A DNA stretch of 15,696 nt from NCBI GenBank assembly GCA_030592655.1, contig JAUVIQ010000048.1, positions 1 to 15,696 on the forward strand, given 5' to 3'. Both the position numbers and the translations under genes were made by a program. Positions 5,717 through 12,400 of this stretch are shown piece by piece. Within the stretch, counting starts at the first letter, position 1, and each line of letters begins with the position of its first letter. This stretch comes from Planctomycetales bacterium. Its GTDB lineage: Bacteria; Planctomycetota; Phycisphaerae; SM23-33. Under the pieces are notes generated by a model, which worked only from the letters and a program-made list of their open reading frames with translations, was not told where the DNA came from and searched no databases.

Positions 5717-7969
5717 ATGATTGATGTGAACTACAAACTGAAGATTCCTGTTCTGGCGATGGTGCTCACAATCAGTTTTCCTGGTCTGTTGTCCAATGCA
5801 CATGGAGGAGAAAACAAAAAGATGAAGGATCTCCAGGTAGTCCGAAAAAGACTCTATGAATCTTTTCTGACCAGAATTCCAACCAGGATTCCCAATCCCT
5901 CACCGGCCGAGATCAAGGGGTTTGTTTCATCATTGCGGCCGGCCGGCAGTTGGCCGGATATAGATTACAAAGATCGAACCGTGGCACTGTGGCAAACGAC
6001 GTTTCACCTGCAAAGGCTTCAGGCAATGGTTCGAGCCTACCGGTCTCGTGGGCACGCGCTGTATGAAAACGCGGACCTGAAGCGGAGTATCCTTTCCGCC
6101 CTTGATTTCTGGTTCGTGAAAGATTTCAAGATTGGCCACCTATGGTGGGAAGTCATAGGTGTGCCAAAGGCCCTATACCCGATACTTGTCTTGATGGAGG
6201 ACGATCTATCCGACGCCCAACTGGCAGCGGGCATAAAGATCCTTCACCGTGGATACCGCGACGGCAGATGGGAGTTCTACGGCCCGGCTACGGGGCAGAA
6301 CCTCCTATGGCTTACCGGAATCCATGTTGTCAGGGGATGCCTGGAAAAGAATCCCCAGGAGGTCGCCCGACCTTTTAAGAGAATCGCCCAGGAAATACGG
6401 ATCACTTCAAAGGAGGGCATTCAGGCCGACTACAGTTTCCACCAGCATGGCGCGTGCCTCTACTCAGGGGAATACGGGCTCAACTTCACCGTGGACTGCG
6501 CGCGCTTCGCCTACTACGCTCACGGTACGCGGTTTGGCCTGCCCGAAGAGAAAATAAGAATTCTCTCGGCGTACATCCTGGACGGGCAACAATGGATGGT
6601 TCGCGGTCAAACCTTTGATTACGGTGCTGTTGGGCGTGGGATTACGAGGAAAGATTCGAGGTTCACCCGCGATATGAAGAGGCTTTCGGATGCTTGTATG
6701 CACATGGCAAAACTGGCCACACCCCGGCAGGCGGAGTTCGAGGCCTTTGCCAAGCGCCTCAAGGGCGCCGCACAGCCGGAGGCCGCAGGCTTCCACGGCA
6801 ATCGGCATTTCTGGCGGTCGGACATGATGACTCATCATCGAAAGGATTACTACACATCGGCGCGGATGTTTTCGAACCGCATTTTCAACACTGACATGCC
6901 TTACAACAAGGAAGGGATGAAGAACCACCACATTGCCGATGGGACAACCTTTATATTTCGTACGGGCGGGGAGTACCGGAACATTTTCCCCGTTTGGGAC
7001 TGGCGCAAGATCCCCGGGGCCACGATTGAACAGACCGGGACCAAATACGACCAGAAAACGGTCCGCAGGCGCGGGAATCGCAGTTTTGTCGGCGGAGTAT
7101 CAGACGATCTTTATGGAATGGCTGCATTCGACTTTACTCGCGACGGGCTGACGGCTCGCAAGGCCTGGTTCTACTTCGACGACGAGTTCGTCTGCCTCGG
7201 CGCCGGCATTACCTGCACCACGGATAATCCGGTCTTCACATCAATCAACCAGTGCCACCTCAAAGGAGACGTTGTCGTATCTGATGGAAAGAAACAGGAA
7301 AAGGCCAACAAGGGACAACGTAAGTTGAGTAACCCGCTGTGGGTTCACCATGACGGTATAGGGTACGTTTTCCCCGACACCAGGAAAAATGTGGTCTTTC
7401 TCACTAATGACGTGCAAACGGGCAGTCGGTGGAGTATTACCCACCGCTATCCCGACAAGAAGAAGATATCCACTGATGTTTTCAGCCTTTGGCTTGATCA
7501 CGGTAAAAGCCCGTCGAACGCATGTTATGCGTACATTGTCGCTCCGGCTGTCGGGTTGGAGAAGATGAAAGCGTACGCAGAGAACCCGCCTGTCGAAGTT
7601 ATCAGCAACACGCCGGATTTACAGGCCGTGAGGCATAAAGGTTTGAAGGTAATCCAGGCCGCGTACTACAAGGCAGGCGTGCTTCGGATCAAGAACGGTT
7701 TGGTTATTACGGTGAATAAACCGTGTTTGCTACTGATTCATCAGAAAAAAGAGGGGCTGCAAATCGCCGTCTCCAACCCGAAAAATAAGCCGCTGAATGT
7801 TGAAGTGGAAATTAGCGCGAGGTTACAGGGAGAAGGATGTGTCTGGCTCGACGGGAGGGGCCTTTCTCACATCACGTTCAAATTGCCTGGCGGGCAAGTT
7901 GGCGGAAAGAGTTCAGTGCGTTTGTTGAAATACACAAACAAGAACATATCGAAGAGCCGAAGGTTTTGA
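5717..7969 (+). CDS. Secreted polysaccharide lyase family 8 protein, copy 2
   Basis: The 750-residue protein is a tandem paralogue of the gene ending at 5579, with the same PL8 layout. The signal peptide is residues 1-30 (LKIPVLAMVLTISFPGLLSNAHG). Catalytic-type residues are kept: Asn195 in TGQN, His244 and Tyr253, Arg307 and Arg311, Glu399. The N-W-W patch of copy 1 is changed to His141-Leu142-Trp143-Trp144. A longer loop (GYRDGRWEFYGPA, about 179-191) precedes TGQN, which makes the numbering run 8-11 residues ahead of copy 1. The region from about 125 to 350 differs strongly, while the C-terminal beta domains are almost the same. The ATG at 5717 has AGGAG at 5705-5709 in the same context as copy 1. 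This suggests a shifted substrate preference with an intact mechanism, which is inference. Confidence 0.9.
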   Translation: MIDVNYKLKIPVLAMVLTISFPGLLSNAHGGENKKMKDLQVVRKRLYESFLTRIPTRIPNPSPAEIKGFVSSLRPAGSWPDIDYKDRTVALWQTTFHLQRLQAMVRAYRSRGHALYENADLKRSILSALDFWFVKDFKIGHLWWEVIGVPKALYPILVLMEDDLSDAQLAAGIKILHRGYRDGRWEFYGPATGQNLLWLTGIHVVRGCLEKNPQEVARPFKRIAQEIRITSKEGIQADYSFHQHGACLYSGEYGLNFTVDCARFAYYAHGTRFGLPEEKIRILSAYILDGQQWMVRGQTFDYGAVGRGITRKDSRFTRDMKRLSDACMHMAKLATPRQAEFEAFAKRLKGAAQPEAAGFHGNRHFWRSDMMTHHRKDYYTSARMFSNRIFNTDMPYNKEGMKNHHIADGTTFIFRTGGEYRNIFPVWDWRKIPGATIEQTGTKYDQKTVRRRGNRSFVGGVSDDLYGMAAFDFTRDGLTARKAWFYFDDEFVCLGAGITCTTDNPVFTSINQCHLKGDVVVSDGKKQEKANKGQRKLSNPLWVHHDGIGYVFPDTRKNVVFLTNDVQTGSRWSITHRYPDKKKISTDVFSLWLDHGKSPSNACYAYIVAPAVGLEKMKAYAENPPVEVISNTPDLQAVRHKGLKVIQAAYYKAGVLRIKNGLVITVNKPCLLLIHQKKEGLQIAVSNPKNKPLNVEVEISARLQGEGCVWLDGRGLSHITFKLPGGQVGGKSSVRLLKYTNKNISKSRRF

Positions 7970-8025
7970 AGAATCGTTTAAATAGGGCAATCGCAAAAGA
8001 CAAAGGTGTCAAAGGAGCCGCCCAA

Positions 8026-8271
8026 ATGAAGAATCTGCGAGGACTGATTCCGGTAATTTTCCTGATGGTCATTGTCGGCTGCGATAAGGTCAGGGTTTCT
8101 GTGGATCCGTCCTCATCCCCGTCTTCGTCTCTCCAGACCGAGGCGGATGTATCGGATCGTGATTTTGCAGCAAGGCATAATCGCGTGAGGCGAGGCGTCA
8201 ATATGCTGACCATCAGACCCAGAGGCCCCGGCGCGACGCTTGATAAAATCGCCATTATCAAGGTCCAATGA
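8026..8271 (+). CDS. Small predicted lipoprotein of unknown function
   Basis: The 81-residue protein starts at the ATG at 8026 with AAGGAG at 8012-8017. Residues 1-19 form a lipoprotein signal: hydrophobic LIPVIFLMVIVGC with lipobox I-V-G-Cys19, so the mature protein would be a lipid-anchored peptide of about 62 residues. A Ser/Pro-rich linker (27-36) follows. The C-terminal RRGVNMLTIRPRGPGATLDKIAII resembles the last strands of beta-sandwich carbohydrate-binding modules (pattern gxNxLxIxPR...LDKIxI), but it is too short for a full module. It lies 56 bases after the second lyase gene, likely in the same transcript, and converges on the FHA gene with 15 bases between stops. Function is not recognised. 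Confidence 0.65.
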   Translation: MKNLRGLIPVIFLMVIVGCDKVRVSVDPSSSPSSSLQTEADVSDRDFAARHNRVRRGVNMLTIRPRGPGATLDKIAIIKVQ

Positions 8272-8286
8272 GCGATTGCGCGAACT

Positions 8287-8745
8287 CTACTGCTGCTCTT
8301 CGTCGGAATCGGAGGCGAGTGCTTCGAGTGCGGCTATGGGGTCGTATTCTTCGGACCCGCTTTCGTCGGCCTGGAGTTCGAGGATGCCTGCTTCAGCCTC
8401 CTCGACCGGCGACTTGGTCGATTTGGTCCTGGCGGGCGTGATTTGTTCGGGCTTCCCGTCAATCTGGACGGTGAAGGTTGTCGGGCCCAGCGTGATTCGG
8501 TCTCCCGCCTTCAATTCCGATTCGTTGACGCGATGATTGTTGATGTAGGTTCCGTTGGAACTGGCCAGGTCGCGGATGAGCAGATTGTCGTCCGACTTTA
8601 TCAGTTCGCAGTGCCGCCTGGATATGCTCACCAGCGGTATCTTGAGAGTGCAGTCCTCTCCGCGTCCGATGACTGTGGTCTTGTTTGTGATCGCAAAGTC
8701 TCTTTGCTGTCCGTCCCGTCTAAACATCACCAGTTTGACATCCAT
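8287..8745 (-). CDS. FHA-domain protein with acidic C-terminal tail
   Basis: The 152-residue cytoplasmic protein has one forkhead-associated domain at about residues 3-95, a phosphothreonine-peptide binding fold. Key positions are visible: Gly27-Arg28 in VIGRGEDC, Ser42-Arg-Arg-His45 in SISRRH, Ser63-Asn64-Gly65 in LASSNGTYIN and Gly87 in ITLGPTTF. A linker and a very acidic tail (about 114-152, ending DSDEEQQ) follow, with no second domain. The ATG at 8745 has AAAGGTGA just upstream. An in-frame ATG at 8850 would add 35 residues unrelated to the fold and lies in a likely promoter. The gene is divergent from the pilus operon and convergent with the lyases. It may read a Ser/Thr kinase signal, but no kinase is present here. 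A decayed copy of its 3' end sits at 5620-5699. Confidence 0.9.
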   Translation of the reverse strand: MDVKLVMFRRDGQQRDFAITNKTTVIGRGEDCTLKIPLVSISRRHCELIKSDDNLLIRDLASSNGTYINNHRVNESELKAGDRITLGPTTFTVQIDGKPEQITPARTKSTKSPVEEAEAGILELQADESGSEEYDPIAALEALASDSDEEQQ

Positions 8746-8850
8746 TATTTCACCTTTCGCGTAAAGCGCCCAGCGACTCGGATTTATCAATAATCGCCAA
8801 TACCGAAGCCTGTCGAACCGTCCCGACCCCGCATTTTTAATCCAACCCAT

Positions 8851-8878
8851 ATTTTAATCCATAATTTCTGTCTTGCAA
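8851..8878 (-). promoter_or_regulatory. Candidate sigma-70-type promoter for the FHA gene
   Basis: On the minus strand TTGCAA (8878-8873) is followed after 16 bases by TAAAAT (8856-8851), a reasonable -35/-10 pair. Transcription would begin near 8844, about 100 bases before the ATG at 8745. That also argues against the longer start at 8850. Pattern-based only. Confidence 0.4.
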
Positions 8879-9033
8879 AGGAAAAACAATCAGGAAAGGA
8901 CAGGTGCGTGTAACCGGATTTTCCGGCTTCTGTGCAACTGACAGGTTGAGCGGGCTGATTCAATCCCGTCCGCTTTTCGCCGGGTCAGGATTTTCACCGT
9001 GTATTTTGCTGCACACTACTTGATATGCCCCTC

Positions 9034-9100
9034 CAATGCGCCGATAGCATTGAAGCAGGGCTGTTGATTCTACAGAAACCGGGTTGCGGAATAAGCCCGG
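9034..9100 (+). promoter_or_regulatory. Paired hairpins in the pilus operon leader
   Basis: Two perfect or near-perfect stems lie close together: CAATGC with GCATTG around a 7-base loop (9034-9052), and CCGGGTT with AGCCCGG around GCGGAATA (9079-9100, one G-T pair). They would lie in the operon leader if transcription starts upstream, or act as operator-like sites if it starts downstream. No poly-T follows either, so they are not classic terminators. Confidence 0.35.
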
Positions 9101-9167
9101 ATTCAATGCCTGCGTATCGTATGCTTTAAATAGACGTTCAGTGGTTGCGTGGATGAGGAGGCTGTAA

Positions 9168-9293
9168 ATGCTTGTGATGCCGGGGTATGCGAATCTCGTG
9201 TATCAGGGGAGGCGTTACGCTTCTGGTCGGTTCTTGGGCTTGGGGTTTCGTGCTGCCCCCGTATTGTTCCGGGAGGAAATCGGTGCCATTTAA
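9168..9293 (+). CDS. Leader mini-ORF overlapping the pilM start (41 residues)
   Basis: An ATG at 9168 is preceded by GAGGAG at 9155-9160, the best ribosome binding site in the upstream region, and reads 41 codons to a TAA at 9291-9293. The stop lies 11 bases into pilM, in a different frame. The peptide begins MLVMPGYANLVYQG and ends FREEIGAI; it has no signal peptide or domain I recognise. The arrangement fits a leader whose translation carries ribosomes onto the pilM GTG start (translational coupling). It could also be a chance frame; the strength and spacing of the binding site are the main support. Confidence 0.45.
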   Translation: MLVMPGYANLVYQGRRYASGRFLGLGFRAAPVLFREEIGAI

Positions 9294-10383
9294 ATCGTTG
9301 AAAACCAAAACCATGCCGATTGGTGTTGATCTCGGCACTTCCGCCGTAAAAATGGTCCAGATGCGTCGTAACAATGGTCAGACGGAGCTCTTTGCAGCCG
9401 CACATGCCGACGTTCCGTCCGATTTTCGGAATGACGCCGGAAAGATGCGTGGTTTCCAGGCCCGGTGCATTCGGGACCTCCTGAAAAGTCATGGTTTCAA
9501 AGGGCGTCAATGCACCTTTTCAGTCCCGGCAGCCGATACGTTCGTCCAGCATGTCAAGATAGCCAAAATGCTTCCCAAGGAACTCGACAAGGCATTGCAA
9601 TGGGAACTCGAAGGCAAACTCCCATTCAATTACAAAGACGCCATTATCCGACGTGTAATTGTCGAACGAGTCCAGAACGAAAACGATTCCGAGCAGGAAG
9701 TAATCATCATAGCCATTTCGCGGCAGTCTGCTGAAGCGTATCTGAAAATGGCCGGTATCGGTAAAATTGAAGTCGTCGCAATGCACGTGGAGCCGTTTGC
9801 CATTCTCGAATGTTTCACCCGCCTCTGTCGTCAGAATAGTTCCACTTTGTTCCTTGATATCGGGTGTACCTACACTCAGGTGGTCATAGCCCACGGTCCG
9901 AAATTGGTCTTTGCCCGCAATTTGCTGTTCGGTGCGGATCGAATTGACAGCGATGTTTCCAAGTCGCTTGGGATGGATGTCGAGGAAGTAAAATCAATCC
10001 GCCGTAAGGTTTCCGATCCGGAGACTTCGGCGGCGACGGAGGCTGATCGTCTGTATGAGGCGGTGAGCGAAACGCTGACGGTCGGGGTTGATGAAATCAC
10101 AAAGTGTCTGCGTTACTACGATTCGATATTTCCGTCCAGACCGGTCGAGCGGGCTATATTTCTCGGCGGTCAGGCGAAAGACAAACGTCTGTGCCAGGAT
10201 ATTGCCCGTCAGTTAAACCTTCCGTCCCAGATTGGAGCCCCGCTGGCGAAGATAAAGCACGCCGAAAACGCCGGGATCGGATCTGAAAACGGACCGGACG
10301 TCCGAGACCGAGTAGCCCAACCTGAATGGGCGGTCGCGGTGGGATTGAGCCTTGGGGCGAGGAAAGATCTCAGGGCTGCGTGA
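9283..10383 (+). CDS. pilM: Type IV pilus assembly protein PilM (actin-like ATPase)
   Basis: The 366-residue cytoplasmic protein has an FtsA/actin-like fold. It binds ATP and the N-terminal tail of PilN, linking the cytoplasmic side to the PilN/PilO/PilP alignment complex. Visible signatures: phosphate-1 loop IGVDLGTSAVK (residues 13-23), phosphate-2 loop LFLDIGCTYTQVVIAHG (189-205), and the adenosine-binding FLGGQAKDKRL (293-303). The GTG at 9283 is preferred because GGGAGG sits at 9271-9276 with 6 bases of spacing and gives the short basic N-terminus (FKSLKTKTMPIGVDLG) common in PilM. An in-frame ATG at 9187 lacks a good ribosome site and would add 32 atypical residues. It heads a tightly packed operon and overlaps the leader mini-ORF by 11 bases. 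Confidence 0.92.
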   Translation: MPFKSLKTKTMPIGVDLGTSAVKMVQMRRNNGQTELFAAAHADVPSDFRNDAGKMRGFQARCIRDLLKSHGFKGRQCTFSVPAADTFVQHVKIAKMLPKELDKALQWELEGKLPFNYKDAIIRRVIVERVQNENDSEQEVIIIAISRQSAEAYLKMAGIGKIEVVAMHVEPFAILECFTRLCRQNSSTLFLDIGCTYTQVVIAHGPKLVFARNLLFGADRIDSDVSKSLGMDVEEVKSIRRKVSDPETSAATEADRLYEAVSETLTVGVDEITKCLRYYDSIFPSRPVERAIFLGGQAKDKRLCQDIARQLNLPSQIGAPLAKIKHAENAGIGSENGPDVRDRVAQPEWAVAVGLSLGARKDLRAA

Positions 10384-10394
10384 GGTGAAAACAA

Positions 10395-11111
10395 ATGAGT
10401 CTTATGAGTCTGCTACCCGATGATTATATCGCGCACCAGAGGCAAAAGCGCGCCAACCTGATGTGCCTGCTTCTGTTTGTAGCGGTCATGGCAGGCTTGG
10501 GGGGGGCGGTACTTGTCTCGGAGCGAAAACACCAGCGTACACAGGAAGTCTGCGAAAGGGTCGATAAGTCTTACGAAGAGGCTGGGAAACTCATCCAGCA
10601 GATGCAGGAACTGGACGTTACACGCCAGAGCATGCTCCAAAAGGCCAATCTGACAGCGGCTCTGCTTGAACGTGTACCGCGAAGTTACCTCCTGGCTACG
10701 ATTACCAAAGCCCTCCCTGAAGGCGCCTCGCTGACGGATTTTGAACTGAGTACGAAACTTCCGAAAAGGAAGTGTGTCCCGGCAAGGAAAAAAACAAAAT
10801 TCAACAAGGTCGCCGCCGATAAAAGTAAAAAAAAGACCCCGAAGACTCCAAAGAAGGTAGAGATCGAAATCACCGTTACAGGTCTGGCTGGTACCGACGT
10901 GCAGGTCGGAAGGTTCATCGACACGATGAAACGATGTCCGCTGATAGAATCGGCCAATCTGGTCGTTACCCAGGAAAAGGAAGTCGAAGACTGCATCATG
11001 CGTGAGTTTGAGGTGATTCTTCACCTGAAGGAGAGCGCCGACGTTCAAAACCAACCGTCCGATACCGCAACGACTGCGATCAAGGACGGCACGGACAAGA
11101 GAGAATCCTGA
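10395..11111 (+). CDS. pilN: Type IV pilus assembly protein PilN-like, with basic insertion
   Basis: The 238-residue inner-membrane protein is called PilN from its position and layout. It has a short cytoplasmic N-terminus with SLLPDD, corresponding to the INLLP motif that docks on PilM; one membrane helix at about 22-42 (LMCLLLFVAVMAGLGGAVLV); a periplasmic coiled coil at about 45-90; and a C-terminal alpha/beta region (155-212: EIEITVTGLAG, then GRFIDTMKRCPLIESANLVV). Residues 121-154 are an unusual insertion with 16 Lys/Arg in 34 residues, just before the conserved strand. GAGGTGA precedes the ATG, 11 bases after the pilM stop. It ends in TGATG, sharing one base with the pilO ATG. Sequence divergence from proteobacterial PilN is large, so the call leans on context. 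Confidence 0.85.
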   Translation: MSLMSLLPDDYIAHQRQKRANLMCLLLFVAVMAGLGGAVLVSERKHQRTQEVCERVDKSYEEAGKLIQQMQELDVTRQSMLQKANLTAALLERVPRSYLLATITKALPEGASLTDFELSTKLPKRKCVPARKKTKFNKVAADKSKKKTPKTPKKVEIEITVTGLAGTDVQVGRFIDTMKRCPLIESANLVVTQEKEVEDCIMREFEVILHLKESADVQNQPSDTATTAIKDGTDKRES

Positions 11112-11677
11112 TGAAATTCGGAATTCGAGAAATCGTATTCGTAATCGTACTGATGGCGATTCCAGTTGGGGCGTGGTGGTTCGTATTTCGTCCAGCCGAT
11201 GCTCGCGACGACGAAATGATGAAACAAATCGAAACACGACAACAGAAACTCCAATCGCTGAACCGCGCTACGGCCACTATCGGAGACATGAAAACGGAGA
11301 TTGCGTCGCTGAAAGAGGCCGTTACGTTCTTCCACTCAAAATTACCCAGCGAAAAGGAAATCGACAAAGTTCTCCAGGAAGTCTGGCGATTGGCTGAAGC
11401 AAACAAACTGACTATCAAGAGTATCCGAATGCTCAAGTTCTCCGCCGCAGCGGTAACGCTGACCGATCCGTCCGGACCTTATGCCGAGCAGCCGATTTCG
11501 TTGAAACTGGAGGGTCCCTTTACAGGTTTCTACGGATTCCTCCTGGCGCTGGAGTCCCAGCCAAGGATTATGCGCATCCAGCAGCTGGATATTAAAAAGC
11601 TCGCCAAACAAGGCGAGGGATACATACACGTTGATTGCACGGTATCGGTCTTCTTTGAACGTTCCGACAAAGGATGA
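11111..11677 (+). CDS. pilO: Type IV pilus assembly protein PilO-like
   Basis: The 188-residue protein has a short basic cytoplasmic start, a membrane helix at about 7-27 (EIVFVIVLMAIPVGAWWFVF), a coiled coil at about 32-72, and a periplasmic ferredoxin-like region. That region begins around PSEKEIDKVLQEVWRLAEAN (79-98) and continues through PISLKLEGPFTGFYGFLLALE, the typical PilO/GspM pattern of LxLxGxYxxxxxFLxxLE. PilO pairs with PilN in the inner membrane to align the machine with the secretin. Its ATG shares one base with the pilN stop (TGATG), so the two are probably translationally coupled. Confidence 0.87.
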   Translation: MKFGIREIVFVIVLMAIPVGAWWFVFRPADARDDEMMKQIETRQQKLQSLNRATATIGDMKTEIASLKEAVTFFHSKLPSEKEIDKVLQEVWRLAEANKLTIKSIRMLKFSAAAVTLTDPSGPYAEQPISLKLEGPFTGFYGFLLALESQPRIMRIQQLDIKKLAKQGEGYIHVDCTVSVFFERSDKG

Positions 11678-11681
11678 AATT

Positions 11682-12380
11682 ATGCCTGAAAACATATATG
11701 GCGAGTCAGGTTTGGGAAACGACGGTCAGCCCGACGATATCGGGTTCGATGCGGTAGCGGGCGCCGAGACCGGCGAATCCGTTCAGCAGCAAGGTCGCAG
11801 CCCATACAAGACGCAGATGATGCGCTCCAATATTTTCCTGGTGGTGCTGTTTGTCGGCGCTGCCGCCGCTGTCTATGGGTTATCTTTGCGGAAGGGACCG
11901 ACCGAAGCCTCCGCCGAACAGAAGACAATAGAGTGCCGCGTTGACAGCGCGATCCTCCGTATCGCCAATGCGGCTCCAACAGACGTAAAGACGCCGTCTT
12001 CAGGACAAGTTACCGGCAGGATTCTCAAAACCTTCTACGACCAGATTGCCAAACGGCAAATCCCGCTCCGCGACCTGAAGAAAAATCCTTTCGTGCTTGT
12101 TCGTACGAAACGAAAAATTATCTCCGTCGTCAGGAAACCGTCCAAGGCCAAAGTCGTCAAGAAAAGCCCGCAGGAAATAAGCAGGGAAGAGGCGCTGGCC
12201 GCCCTAAAAACGCTGCATCTTCAGTCGGTCATGATGGGGCGCAACGGAGGAACTGCCCTTATCTCCAACAACTTATTTACCGTCGGGCAGACGATTGAGG
12301 GATTTAAGATCAAGAGCATAAACTCCAAACTGGTCGTGCTGGTCCGGGACGGTATTGAGTTCACGCTGGAGATGCCGTAA
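11682..12380 (+). CDS. pilP: PilP/GspC-like pilus alignment protein
   Basis: The 232-residue protein has an acidic N-terminal cytoplasmic part (1-48), one membrane helix at about 50-68 (NIFLVVLFVGAAAAVYGLSL), a variable periplasmic region with KKNPFVLV (133-140), and a basic stretch (142-161). The C-terminal domain NGGTALISNNLFTVGQTIEG then FKIKSINSKLVVLVRDGIEF has the beta pattern of the GspC/PilP periplasmic domain (VGxxIxGFxVxxI...VxL...G). This domain contacts the secretin. Unlike classical PilP it has no lipobox: a membrane helix with a long cytoplasmic tail makes it GspC-like. The ATG at 11682 follows AAAGGATGA that also contains the pilO stop, 4 bases upstream. Confidence 0.75.
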   Translation: MPENIYGESGLGNDGQPDDIGFDAVAGAETGESVQQQGRSPYKTQMMRSNIFLVVLFVGAAAAVYGLSLRKGPTEASAEQKTIECRVDSAILRIANAAPTDVKTPSSGQVTGRILKTFYDQIAKRQIPLRDLKKNPFVLVRTKRKIISVVRKPSKAKVVKKSPQEISREEALAALKTLHLQSVMMGRNGGTALISNNLFTVGQTIEGFKIKSINSKLVVLVRDGIEFTLEMP

Positions 12381-12400
12381 GCGTAGGAGGTTTCCCAACA

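Larger units (their letters stand above)
5691..8429 (+). repeat. Tandem duplication unit, copy 2
   Basis: The second copy of the segment runs from the ruvX-tail-like GATTTGGGTC through the second lyase gene to the GATTTGGTCC inside the intact FHA gene. Unlike copy 1 it carries a small lipoprotein gene between lyase and FHA, so one copy has lost or the other gained that piece. The boundaries are inferred from shared sequence and are approximate. Confidence 0.65.
8746..9167. other. Divergent intergenic region upstream of the pilus operon
   Basis: The 422 bases carry the FHA promoter candidate and, further right, several inverted repeats on the pilus side: CCGGA/TCCGG at 8914-8926, CAATGC/GCATTG at 9034-9052 and CCGGGTT/AGCCCGG at 9079-9100. 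No known riboswitch consensus was recognised and no protein-coding frame with a ribosome binding site was found before 9168. Confidence 0.55.

Noticed and set aside
7970..8025. Rho-independent terminator after the second lyase gene
   Set aside because: No stem followed by a T-run was found. The lipoprotein gene follows closely with its own ribosome site, so read-through is more likely.
8900..9150. Cyclic-di-GMP or other known riboswitch, or a tRNA-like RNA, ahead of pilM
   Set aside because: Hairpins are present, but I could not match any known conserved core. Naming a class would be guesswork.
9187..9282. Longer pilM starting at the ATG at 9187
   Set aside because: There is no good ribosome site, and the added residues are atypical for PilM. 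The GTG at 9283 has GGGAGG at ideal spacing.
10413..11237. A 274-codon minus-strand frame across pilN and pilO
   Set aside because: Antisense to two overlapping, context-supported pilus genes, with no domain or signal of its own.
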